Assembly (NCBI GenBank): GCA_947455865.1
Contig: CANGQZ010000010.1
Location: 1-32,911 of the forward strand
Length of the DNA stretch: 32,911 bases
Source of the DNA: Sphingomonadaceae bacterium
GTDB taxonomy: Bacteria; Pseudomonadota; Alphaproteobacteria; Sphingomonadales; Sphingomonadaceae
Reading direction: 5' to 3'
The notes below the pieces were generated by a model, which saw nothing but the letters and a program-made list of their open reading frames with translations, was not told where the DNA came from and did no database searches. Below, piece by piece: positions 20,261-29,875 of this stretch (its first letter is position 1; every line of letters starts with the position of its first letter). The position numbers and the translations under genes were made by a program.

Positions 20261-21174
20261 GCGGGTTTCGCCATGTCGCCATCATTGGCCTGGGTCTGCT
20301 TGGCGGATCGATCGGTCTCGCGGTGCGCGAGTTCCTGCCGGGGGTGGTAAGCACCGGCTACGATGCCGATCCAGCCGCCCGCCAGCGTGCCGCCGAGCGC
20401 GGGCTGACCGGCATGGTCTGCGCCAGCGCGGCCGAAGCGGTGGCCGGCGCGGACCTGGTGATCCTGTGCGTGCCGGTGGGCGCGATGGGCGCGGCGGCGG
20501 CGGAGATCGCGGGCGCGCTCGCCCCCGGCGCGGTGGTGAGCGATGTCGGCTCGTCCAAGCGCACCGTGGCCGAGGCGCTGGCGGCGGCGCTGCCCGGCGC
20601 GGCGATCATCCCGGCGCACCCGGTGGCGGGGACCGAGCATTCGGGCCCGGACGCGGGTTTTGCCGCGCTGTTCCGCAAGCGCTGGTGCATCATCACCCCG
20701 CCGGACAACGCCGATCCGGCCCAGGTCGCGGCGCTCACCGCGTTCTGGGAAGCGCTGGGCGCCAAAGTGGAAACGATGAGCGCGGGGCACCACGATCTGG
20801 TGCTGGCCGTCACCAGCCACTTGCCACACCTCATCGCCTATACCATCGTCGGTACCGCATCGGACCTCGAGGAGGTGACGCGAGGCGAAGTGATCAAGTA
20901 TTCGGCCGGCGGCTTTCGCGATTTCACCCGCATCGCCGCCTCCGACCCGACGATGTGGCGCGACGTGTTCCTGTCCAACCGCGATGCGGTGCTGGAAATG
21001 CTCGACACCTTCAGCGCCGACCTCGACGCGCTGCGCACCGCCATCGTCAGCCGCGATGGCGACGCGCTGTTCGAGCACTTCACCCGCACCCGCGCGATCC
21101 GCCGCTCGATCATCGCCGAAGGGCAGGACGACGCCCGGCCCGACTTCGGACGCAGCGATCACGCGGGGGGGTAG
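20257..21174 (+). CDS. tyrC: Prephenate/arogenate dehydrogenase family protein
   Basis: [75 protein letters not shown] overlap with hisC. Confidence 0.92.
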   Translation: MSGFRHVAIIGLGLLGGSIGLAVREFLPGVVSTGYDADPAARQRAAERGLTGMVCASAAEAVAGADLVILCVPVGAMGAAAAEIAGALAPGAVVSDVGSSKRTVAEALAAALPGAAIIPAHPVAGTEHSGPDAGFAALFRKRWCIITPPDNADPAQVAALTAFWEALGAKVETMSAGHHDLVLAVTSHLPHLIAYTIVGTASDLEEVTRGEVIKYSAGGFRDFTRIAASDPTMWRDVFLSNRDAVLEMLDTFSADLDALRTAIVSRDGDALFEHFTRTRAIRRSIIAEGQDDARPDFGRSDHAGG

Positions 21175-21234
21175 GTTGGCGTTGCGCGCGGGCACGCCGC
21201 GCCGTGATTGCCGGCAGAAACGATATGGAACCCA

Positions 21235-21507
21235 ATGACAGCGCCCACCACAACCCACGATCCGCGTGACCACTTTGCCCATTGCGTCCAGGTGCTGGGC
21301 GGGGTGACCACAGCCGCGCGGCGGCTCGGCATCGACGAACGGGCCATCCGGCGGTTTATCAACGGCGAGCGGCCGGTGAGCAGCGGTTTGCTGGAAGATA
21401 CCGCCAAAGCCCTGCGCGTTTTGATCGCGGAAGCGACGGCTGCGGAGGGGCAGATCGCGGCGCGGTTTGGGGCCTCGGGCGCGGCGGCTTCGACCGGCTC
21501 GGCCTGA
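21235..21507 (+). CDS. Small HTH-like hypothetical protein
   Basis: HCVQVLGGVTTAARRLGIDERAIRRFINGERPVSSGLLEDTAKALRVLI resembles an XRE-like helix-turn-helix. Confidence 0.6.
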   Translation: MTAPTTTHDPRDHFAHCVQVLGGVTTAARRLGIDERAIRRFINGERPVSSGLLEDTAKALRVLIAEATAAEGQIAARFGASGAAASTGSA

Positions 21508-21529
21508 GCGGGCGTGGGAATGTGCTTCC

Positions 21530-22816
21530 CTAACTCACCAGAAACAGCACCCCCGCCGCCGTCATCACCAGCGTCGCCGCCCAGCCGCCGAGCTTGAGCG
21601 CGGGGCCTAGCGTCAGCCGGCCCATGATGCGCGGGTTGCTGGCGACGAGCATCGTCATCACCATCAGCGGCGGGGCGAGGAGGCCGTTGATGACGGCCGT
21701 CCAGTACAGCGCGCGCATCGGATCGATGTTCAGCAGGTTGAGCGCGATGCCGCCTGCCACGGCAACCGCGATCGCACCGTAGAACGCCTTGGCCTCGCGC
21801 GGCTTGCGGTCCAGCCCTTCGGCCCAGCCGAACGTTTCGGACAGGGCATAAGCGGCCGAGCCGGCGAGCACCGGCACCGCCAAGAGCCCGATGCCGATGA
21901 TGCCAATGGCGAACAGCAGGAAGCTGAACTCGCCCGCGATCGGGCGCAGCGCCGCCGCTGCCTGATCGGCCGAGGTGACCTGGGTGATGCCATGGGCGTG
22001 GAGCGTGGCCGAAGTGGCGATGACGATGGCCAGCGCGGTGATCGCGGTGACCGCCATGCCCAGCACGGTATCGTTGCGGATATGCGCCAGCCCCGGCCCG
22101 GCCTTGCGGGGGAACACGCCGAGCGGGTAGGTGTGCCGGCGGTGCTGCTCTTCCACCTCTTGCCCCGATTGCCAGAAGAACAGGTAGGGGCTGATGGTGG
22201 TGCCGAGCAGCGCAACCACCGCCATCGCCTCTTCCCGCCCGAAGCCGAAGCTGGGGACCAGCACGCCGCGCAGCACATCGGCAAAGTGGATGTTCGCCAC
22301 GAACGGCACCGCGATATAGGCCAGCAGCGAGAGCGCGGTCCATTTGAGGATCTGTTCGTAGCGGGCGTAGCTGAGGAACACTTCCAGCACGACGGCGACC
22401 AGCCCGAATGCGACCACCCAGACGAACACCGGGATATGCCATGCCGCCGGGATCAGCAGGTTGAGCGCCGCCGCCATTGCGCCGAGATCGGCCCCGAGAT
22501 TGATCGTGTTCGCCACCAGCAGCAGCAGCACGGCCAGCGCCAGCACCGAACGCGGATAGTGCCGGCGCAGGTTGTGCGAGATGCCGTGCCCGGTGACCGC
22601 GCCGATCCGCGCGCAGATCATCTGGATCGAAACGAGGAACGGATAAGTGAACACCATCGTCCACGCGAGGCTGTAGCCGAACTGCGCACCGACCTGGCTA
22701 TAAGTGCCGATGCCGCTCGGATCATCGTCGGCCGCGCCGGTGATGAGGCCGGGGCCGAGCACTTCGCCCCAGCTTCGATGATCGGGCTCGAGATGGCGGG
22801 AGGGTTCTTCGCTCAT
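21530..22816 (-). CDS. Nramp family metal ion transporter, non-canonical
   Basis: GPGLITGAADDDPSGIGTYSQVGAQFGYSLAWTMVFTYPFLVSIQMICARIGAVTGHGI and multiple TM segments. Lacks DPGN and MPH. Confidence 0.88.
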   Translation of the reverse strand: MSEEPSRHLEPDHRSWGEVLGPGLITGAADDDPSGIGTYSQVGAQFGYSLAWTMVFTYPFLVSIQMICARIGAVTGHGISHNLRRHYPRSVLALAVLLLLVANTINLGADLGAMAAALNLLIPAAWHIPVFVWVVAFGLVAVVLEVFLSYARYEQILKWTALSLLAYIAVPFVANIHFADVLRGVLVPSFGFGREEAMAVVALLGTTISPYLFFWQSGQEVEEQHRRHTYPLGVFPRKAGPGLAHIRNDTVLGMAVTAITALAIVIATSATLHAHGITQVTSADQAAAALRPIAGEFSFLLFAIGIIGIGLLAVPVLAGSAAYALSETFGWAEGLDRKPREAKAFYGAIAVAVAGGIALNLLNIDPMRALYWTAVINGLLAPPLMVMTMLVASNPRIMGRLTLGPALKLGGWAATLVMTAAGVLFLVS

Positions 22817-23520
22817 GGGTTGAGCGCGTTGATTGCGGCGTGGACTTGTGCCTCGATTTCGGCGCGGGGCAGCCCGGCCGGAATCCGCTCACCAAAGCGC
22901 ACAGTGATCGTGCCGCGCCGCTTCCAGCGGCGGCGATAGGTCGCCCCGCTATCGACCGCGACCGGGACCACCGCCAGCGAGAGCAGCGAATAGACCCCGG
23001 CGAAGCCCGACATCAGCGGCGGATGCGTGCCGTGGGGTACGCGGGTGCCTTCGGGAAAGATCGCCAGCGGGCGATTTTCGGCCACCAGCGGGCGGGCCGC
23101 CTTGACCATCGCCCGCAAGGCGCGCGCGCCCTGATCGCGCTCCACCCCGATCAGGCCATAGGACCGCGCCGCGCGGCCCCACAGCGGCAGCTGCAGCAGT
23201 TCTATCTTGGCGAAGACGCCCGGATAAGTCAGCAGGTTGGGCAGATCGATCGCCTCGAAAAAGCTTTCGTGCTTGAGCGCGACCAGCACCGGCCCATCGG
23301 GAGGCATGCCCTCGATGCGGACCGCAATTCCGAGAATATGGGTAACGCACCAGCGGTGGAGACGGGTCCAGATATGGACGCCGTGGACAACCCCGCGGCC
23401 GGGCAGAGCCAGCTGGACCGTGACCAGCAGCGCCAGCACCCCGGTCATCCCGTAAAACACCGCGTAAAAGACGAGGCTGCGCAGCACCTCGCCCGGGCCC
23501 GCCCGGTTCATCCGCCCCAT
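22813..23520 (-). CDS. plsC: 1-acyl-sn-glycerol-3-phosphate acyltransferase
   Basis: VALKHESFFEAIDLPNLL (HxxxxxD-like KHESFFEAID); FPEGTRVPHGTHPPL; ATGA overlap with the Nramp-like gene downstream. Confidence 0.9.
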   Translation of the reverse strand: MGRMNRAGPGEVLRSLVFYAVFYGMTGVLALLVTVQLALPGRGVVHGVHIWTRLHRWCVTHILGIAVRIEGMPPDGPVLVALKHESFFEAIDLPNLLTYPGVFAKIELLQLPLWGRAARSYGLIGVERDQGARALRAMVKAARPLVAENRPLAIFPEGTRVPHGTHPPLMSGFAGVYSLLSLAVVPVAVDSGATYRRRWKRRGTITVRFGERIPAGLPRAEIEAQVHAAINALNP

Positions 23521-24038
23521 AACCGCTGGACCATCCGTGCGACGAGCTTGTGATACTCAAGGAACAGCGCGGCGAAGCTGGGCTGGGTGGGCACCCCATC
23601 CTCGATCACGGTGACGCCGGCAGGCGCGACTTGCGCCAAATCGAGCGCGGCGCGGCGCATGTGCCAATCGGCCGTGACCAGCCGCACCGAGGTGAAGTTG
23701 TTGGCCGCGATCCACCGCGACGCCTCGCGGGCGTTGCTGCGGGTATCGACCGATTCGTAGCCAAGCGTGATGCAGCAGGCGAGCAGGGCCGGGGCGATGC
23801 GATATTTCACGGCGAGTTCACGCGGGCGAACCTCGCGATCGACCCCGGAGACCAGCATTCGCCGGGCGAGCCCGGCGTTCAGCACTTCGAGCCCGTGATC
23901 GATCCGCCCTTCCGAGCCGGTGAGCACGACCACCGCATCAGTTTTCACCGCGCCGGCCGGTTGCGGCAGAAACACGGCGAACGCGAGGAAGCCCAGCGCC
24001 CAGAGCAGCAGAATCGAGGATGCGACGCGGCGGATCAT
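23508..24038 (-). CDS. YdcF/DUF218 family protein
   Basis: KTDAVVVLTGSEGRIDHGLEVLNAGLARRMLVSGVD; TRSNAREASRWIAANNFTSVRLVTADWHMRRAALDL. Confidence 0.9.
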   Translation of the reverse strand: MIRRVASSILLLWALGFLAFAVFLPQPAGAVKTDAVVVLTGSEGRIDHGLEVLNAGLARRMLVSGVDREVRPRELAVKYRIAPALLACCITLGYESVDTRSNAREASRWIAANNFTSVRLVTADWHMRRAALDLAQVAPAGVTVIEDGVPTQPSFAALFLEYHKLVARMVQRLWGG

Positions 24039-24048
24039 CTGGACGTGA

Positions 24049-24998
24049 TCATAGCATGCCGCGCAGTGCCCGCATCACCGTCCAGCGCGCGGTGAGCATC
24101 GCCACCAACACCGCGACAATCGGCACCAGCAGCAGCTGCGCCCAATCGAGCAGGCCGAGCGCGGCGCCGCTGACGATCCCGGCCTGCAATGCTGAAAAAC
24201 TGCGTGCGAGGACGAAAATAGCGGCGACCGCGGCGAGGAAGCCGCCGACCGCGCCCCACGCCGCATCGATCGCGATCGAGCGCTGGAACAGCCGGGCGAT
24301 CTGGGTATCGGTGCCGCCGAGCAGGTGGACGATCTCGATCGTATCGCGGTTGTTGCCAAGCGCGGTGCGCGCGGCGAGCAGGACCGCCGCGCCGGTGGCG
24401 AATGCCAGCATCACGATCAGCGCCAGCGACAGCCATTGCAGCGAGGCGATCGCGCCGAACACTGGCTTCAGCCAGGTCGACTGGGCATCAACCCGCGCGC
24501 CGGGGGCGACTTTGCGCAGCACTTCCTGCAGCTTGGCGAGCCGGGCGGGCGCGAGCGAGCCGGCCAGCCGCGCATCGATCAGCGCCGGCACCGGAACATC
24601 GGCCGCCTCACCGGCAGCTGTGCCGAGCCACGGTTCGACCAGCGCATCGAGTTCATCCTGCGGCACGAGCTGCGCGGCGCGCACGCCTTCGACCCGGCGC
24701 AGCAGGGCTAGCGCGGCATCGGCCTGACGCGAGCGCTCTTCGGGCCGGGCTTCAACGATCTGGACGGTGATCCCGCCCGAGAGTTCGACTGCTGCGGCCT
24801 GCGCGGTGTTGCGCAGCGCGAGCCCGCCCGCCCCGGCTATGGTCATCAGCGCGACCATGATCGCCAGCACCCACGGGATCGGGCCGGAGAGGCGGGCCTG
24901 CGCGACCAGCTCGGCCTGGCGGCGCCCGCCGGCAAGACCGCGCCCGAAGAGGCCGCGCGAGAGGAATTCGGGAAGGCGCAGGCCGCCGCCGTTTTCGC

Positions 24999-25002
<4 letters not shown>
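24049..25002 (-). CDS. ftsX: Cell division protein FtsX (ABC permease)
   Basis: FtsX-type topology, TALGNNRDTIEIVHLLGGTDTQIARLFQRSIAIDAAWGA; overlaps ftsE by 4 bp. Confidence 0.88.
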
Positions 25003-25745
<743 letters not shown>

Positions 25746-25908
25746 CGGCTGATACTTGTCGTCACGGCGCTGATGGCTCCCCGGCCAGATGCGACCGACC
25801 CCGAGCAGGCTATAGCCACCTATCGATGTGGAAAAAAGAGGCGCTTACGCACACTTGCGCCGCTGCGGCCTTGTCCCTGCCGCGCCAAGCGTGCTTTATC
25901 ACCGCACA

Positions 25909-26679
25909 ATGATAATCGCCTGCCCAGCCTGCGCGACGCGCTATGTCGTCCCCGACAGCGCCATCGGTGTGGACGGGCGCACGGTACGCTGCGCCAAATG
26001 CCGCCACAGCTGGTTCCAGTCCGGCCCGGAATTGCCCGAGGCGCCGGCATCTGCTGCTGCGCCGGCTCCTTCCCCCCAACCTGCTCCGGCAGCAGCACCG
26101 GCTCCACCGGCAGCTGCCGCCACCGAAGCCCCTGTCCCGCCTTCGCTGCGCGACGAGGCGCGGCCCGCGGCAAGCTATACCGACGACAGCCTGGCGGGCG
26201 ATTTTGGCGAGGCCCCGTCGAGCTTCGATCACGCCCCGCCGTTCCGGCCGCGGCGCAACTGGCTCAAGCTCTACACCATCGCCGCCGGGGTATTCGCGGC
26301 GGTCTCGTTTGCGGGGATCGGCGCGGTGGCGTGGTACGGCCTGCCCGACTGGGCACCGCTGGCCCGGCCCACGTTCGCCGAGGCGCAGCCCGATCTGGTG
26401 CTCGAGTTCCCGCCGAACCGGCAGGACCGCCGCACCCTGCCCAACGGCGCCGAATTCTTCGGAGCGAGCGGCAAGGTTACCAACGTGGGGCGCGAGCGAC
26501 GGTCGGTGCCGCCGATCCTGGTGGTGCTGCGCGACAGCAACAACCGCATCGTCTATTCGCTCGATGTGGTGCCGGCCAAACGCCAGCTTGCCCCCGGCGA
26601 GAGCGTGACCGTCAACGAAGCCGTGACCGACGTGCCGCGCACCGCCAAATCCGCCGAAATCGGCTGGAAACCGGGCTAA
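25909..26679 (+). CDS. MJ0042-type zinc-ribbon domain-containing membrane protein
   Basis: MIIACPACATRYVVPDSAIGVDGRTVRCAKCRHSWFQS two CxxC; Pro/Ala-rich linker; TM segment; C-terminal DUF3426-like domain (EFFGASGKVTNVGRERRSVPPILVVLRDSNNRIVYS). Confidence 0.9.
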   Translation: MIIACPACATRYVVPDSAIGVDGRTVRCAKCRHSWFQSGPELPEAPASAAAPAPSPQPAPAAAPAPPAAAATEAPVPPSLRDEARPAASYTDDSLAGDFGEAPSSFDHAPPFRPRRNWLKLYTIAAGVFAAVSFAGIGAVAWYGLPDWAPLARPTFAEAQPDLVLEFPPNRQDRRTLPNGAEFFGASGKVTNVGRERRSVPPILVVLRDSNNRIVYSLDVVPAKRQLAPGESVTVNEAVTDVPRTAKSAEIGWKPG

Positions 26680-26691
26680 GCGCGGCCAGAA

Positions 26692-27372
26692 TCAGCCGGT
26701 CAAAGAATCGCCGACGCCGACCATCTTGCCCCGCGTGATGTAGACCGGCGTACCGAGCTTCGTGATGCCGAACAGCTTCTTCGCGAACGGGGCGGGCACA
26801 CCGACGCAGCCGTGGCTGGCATAGCCGTTCTCGACCGTGGTGGCGTGGATCGTGATCCCATCGTTGGTCAGGCGCATCATGTAGGGCATCGGCGCGCCGT
26901 CATAGATGTTGGATTTGTGATCGGCGTTCTTCTCGGTGATCGGGAACAGGCCGGTGGGAGTGGGCTTTTCCTGTGTGCCGAGCAGCACCGCGGTCGCCGC
27001 GATCTCATAGCCGCCGCGGAACACCGAGAGTACCCGCGCATCGAGATCGACCGTGATAACCAGCGGCCCGGCGGGCACGCCGGCCTCATCCCAGTGCCAA
27101 TCGCCATAACGGATCGGGCCATCGATCGGGAGGATGCGCTTGATGACGAAGCGCTCGTCCTTGGCCGGCGCGGCGCTGGGAGCGGGGGCAGGCGCGGCAG
27201 CGACCGGCGCGGCCGAGCCGACCATTTCGGGGGCAACCTCGATCGCCAACGCGGGATCGCTCGCCGCAGCAGCGGGCGGCGGCCCTTTGCCGGCGATCAG
27301 GCTCGCGCCAACCAGCCCCAGCCCGGCCGCCACCGCCACCAGTCCGATCCAGCCCCGGGTTCTCAACTGCAT
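26692..27372 (-). CDS. L,D-transpeptidase (YkuD) family protein
   Basis: VITVDLDARVLSVFRGGYEIAATAVLLGTQEKPTPTGLFPITEKN; MRLTNDGITIHATTVENGYASHGCVGVPAPFAKKLFGI. Start at MQLRTRG; ORF opens 27393. Confidence 0.9.
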   Translation of the reverse strand: MQLRTRGWIGLVAVAAGLGLVGASLIAGKGPPPAAAASDPALAIEVAPEMVGSAAPVAAAPAPAPSAAPAKDERFVIKRILPIDGPIRYGDWHWDEAGVPAGPLVITVDLDARVLSVFRGGYEIAATAVLLGTQEKPTPTGLFPITEKNADHKSNIYDGAPMPYMMRLTNDGITIHATTVENGYASHGCVGVPAPFAKKLFGITKLGTPVYITRGKMVGVGDSLTG

Positions 27373-27489
27373 AGCCGCCTCTTGTGACCTCACCGTGCCT
27401 TGTCGCGCAAGTGCCGGCGAGTCGCCAGCGGCGCGGCGGCGGCGTCCCGTGGCGGGACTTGGGGGCCGGCAAAGGTTAAGGGTTGGCGG

Positions 27490-27972
27490 TTAAGGGGTGG
27501 CGGGGCGGCGGGCGAAAAGCCAGCGCCACTCACCCTCGATCACCACGTCGTCCGCCCCGCGCACGATGGTGTAGGCGAACGTCACCTTGCCCTGCGGCTT
27601 GACCGCGTGCGGGCGGACCTCGGTGACTTCCAGTTCAAGCCGGACGGTGTCACCGAATAGCACCGGCGCCTTATAGCGGATAGTCTGCTCGATGATCGCA
27701 AGGCCGGTGCCCGCTGAAAGGCCCAGCCGCTCCATCAGCCCGGAGGCGATGGCGATGGTGGCGAGCCCCGGCGGAAACGCGCCGCCGAACAGGCCATGCT
27801 TGGCGGCATAATCATAATCGACGTGCATCGGGTTCATATCGCCGCTGAACATCGCCCAGAACAAGCCATCCGCCGCAGTGACCGTGCGGCCCTGCGTGAC
27901 GATACGCTCACCGACGGTGAAATCCTCAAGGTAGCGGGCGGCAGGCCCGATATAGCGCGGTTGGACAGTCAT
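27490..27972 (-). CDS. MaoC family (hot-dog fold) dehydratase
   Basis: YLEDFTVGERIVTQGRTVTAADGLFWAMFSGDMNPMHVDYDYAAKHGLFGGAFPPGLATIAIASGLMERLG. Confidence 0.92.
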   Translation of the reverse strand: MTVQPRYIGPAARYLEDFTVGERIVTQGRTVTAADGLFWAMFSGDMNPMHVDYDYAAKHGLFGGAFPPGLATIAIASGLMERLGLSAGTGLAIIEQTIRYKAPVLFGDTVRLELEVTEVRPHAVKPQGKVTFAYTIVRGADDVVIEGEWRWLFARRPATP

Positions 27973-28084
27973 GCGCGGCGTCCTTTTTCCCGTGACAGCG
28001 CCGGGGTTGCCCGTCGCAGGCAGGTTAGCGCAGTCACAGTGACAAGTGCAATTTTATTGCAATCGATTAATCATACAGATGATG

Positions 28085-28103
28085 CCGCCATATTTAATGG
28101 CGG
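28085..28103. repeat. Inverted repeat CCGCCAT-ATTTA-ATGGCGG in AT-rich intergenic DNA
   Basis: Perfect 7-bp arms, 5-nt spacer. Confidence 0.8.
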
Positions 28104-28173
28104 AAAAATTTTAATTTATCAATTCGAGTCAATCTCATGATTCACTACCGACGTTTTATTTCGATGCTTTGGT

Positions 28174-28190
28174 GCAATAATAATTATTGC
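28174..28190. repeat. Inverted repeat GCAATAA-TAA-TTATTGC
   Basis: Perfect 7-bp arms, 3-nt spacer, between the operon's last stop codon (28212) and the MaoC gene. Confidence 0.75.
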
Positions 28191-28211
28191 CGCCTAATGA
28201 GATACTGCAAA

Positions 28212-28697
28212 TTACATATTGTCTGTAGAGTCGAAGCCATAGCCATAAAACAATTCGCGTTCACGCCCTGATTGAGCCTGTTCGAAAGCCAGTCCGGTGC
28301 GGACGGCGTATGAGGTGAATTCGGCGCGGCCGTCTTCGCTGGCCGCGTCGATCAAATGGCACACAGCGGCACTTAAGCTCGCAATTACATCACGTGACGG
28401 TACGTATCGGTCACTTCCACCGAGTACAGCCTTGAGCGCGGTTGCGGCCGACATCGTGGCGGCGCCACCATCGGCTTGGGCCGCCAAACCGGAACCAAGC
28501 TCGAAAATGGCGGCTTGATCAGTTGCCATCAATGGGCCGAGCTTGTCCAACTGGCCGGAGACGATCTTAAGGTGGCCAATGCTCAGTTGCGTCAGTTCTA
28601 TTGCCAGCTTGGCTTGTTCCGGCAAACTAGGGATTATGACCGCCTCCAGGGCCCGGGCGATGCTATCCAGCCGCTCTTCAACCGTGGGCAGGATCAT
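28212..28697 (-). CDS. Small alpha-helical hypothetical protein, putative LvaB/DUF6285-like partner of the adjacent kinase
   Basis: 161 aa ORF, 4-bp ATGA overlap with the upstream phosphotransferase; LDSIARALEAVIIPSLPEQAKLAIELTQLSIGHLKIVSGQL. Partner role is inferred from position. Confidence 0.65.
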   Translation of the reverse strand: MILPTVEERLDSIARALEAVIIPSLPEQAKLAIELTQLSIGHLKIVSGQLDKLGPLMATDQAAIFELGSGLAAQADGGAATMSAATALKAVLGGSDRYVPSRDVIASLSAAVCHLIDAASEDGRAEFTSYAVRTGLAFEQAQSGRERELFYGYGFDSTDNM

Positions 28698-29866
28698 AAT
28701 TCCTCCAGCAGCAATCGAGTCAACTCAGATGCAAACATCGGAGTCGTAGCACCCATGTAAGTAAGCATTACATCTTGATGGCTGTGTTTACGCCGCGCCA
28801 CGGATAATCCGCTTGCAGCAACGACGATATAGGTTTTGAGCACAGCCAGTATCTCATAGAAACGAAGCGTTGCACGGTTTACTATCCTACCACTCGCCTC
28901 TTCATAAGCCACAATGAAATCTTCACGTTCATACAAGTCAACAGCAAAGAACTTTTTGTCCTCAAATACACCAAATAGGCGCATTAAAATCCAAGCTAAA
29001 TCTTCATGATAGTCACCAATTCGCGCCAGCTCCCAATCAAGGATAGCTGTTATTTCCGCACGATTCTCATCAAAGAGATAGTTCCCCGTCCTGTAGTCAC
29101 CGTGCGTAAACACTAAATCGCTGCAGGCGGGCAGCTTTTTTTCCAACCATCGCCAAGCGATGGTAACAACTGGTCGTTCCTCGATCTTGTCCAGCCGCCA
29201 TATCGCATCCCAGAAACCGATTGACCAGCGCGCGGCCTGATAAGGATCGCTATCCGGAACGTCGAAGCCGGGAAGGGGCAGCGACCGCCAATCGTAAGCG
29301 TGAATCGCCACAAGATATGTCATGAATTGACGCTTCATCCGGCTGCGAAGCGGCTCGCCCAGGCGTGTTCCAAGCCCCGAAACACGATCTTGCGAAACCG
29401 ATGGCTTGGTCACCCCACTGACAAAACGGGTAATCATTGCCGGCCGATTGAAATACGCCCCTGCGTGATCCAGCAAAACAGGCTCTGGTACCGGCACCCG
29501 CCCCTGCATCGCCGTCAATGCGGCAAATTCGCGCCGGCAATCAGTTTCGATGATCGGGCTTTTCGGATCGGTCCGTAGAACATAACGGCAAGATTTTTCG
29601 CCCCCGCCAGCCTCTGCGCGGTGATGCCAGTCGAACAGGAACTGCTCTTTGGACGCGCCGCCGCCCAGCCGGTTTACCGAACCAATCCGACCCTGCCACC
29701 CTTCGGCCACCAACATCCGCTCTAGGCAGACCGTTACATCGGCAACCGAAGCTAGTTGATATGGGGGTAAGGCCTGCGCGACCCGCCGACGTTCGACAAG
29801 ACCTGCCCAAGCCGGCTCCATATCGAACTGCCGCCGCAAGATTGCCGTCGGTTCAACTCTATTCAT
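28694..29866 (-). CDS. Phosphotransferase family protein (APH fold, ACAD10/11- and LvaA-type kinase)
   Basis: FTHGDYRTGNYLFDENRAEITAILDWELARIGDYHEDLAWIL: Brenner-type HGDYRxGN catalytic loop and DWELARIGD metal-binding motif. Confidence 0.9.
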   Translation of the reverse strand: MNRVEPTAILRRQFDMEPAWAGLVERRRVAQALPPYQLASVADVTVCLERMLVAEGWQGRIGSVNRLGGGASKEQFLFDWHHRAEAGGGEKSCRYVLRTDPKSPIIETDCRREFAALTAMQGRVPVPEPVLLDHAGAYFNRPAMITRFVSGVTKPSVSQDRVSGLGTRLGEPLRSRMKRQFMTYLVAIHAYDWRSLPLPGFDVPDSDPYQAARWSIGFWDAIWRLDKIEERPVVTIAWRWLEKKLPACSDLVFTHGDYRTGNYLFDENRAEITAILDWELARIGDYHEDLAWILMRLFGVFEDKKFFAVDLYEREDFIVAYEEASGRIVNRATLRFYEILAVLKTYIVVAASGLSVARRKHSHQDVMLTYMGATTPMFASELTRLLLEEL

Positions 29867-29875
29867 CAGAGTGTA

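Noticed and set aside
28085-28113. Rho-independent terminator for MaoC or the islet operon
   Set aside because: Hairpin is present, but a T-tract immediately 3' of the stem is absent on either strand (AAAAATTTT follows on plus; CATCAT on minus).
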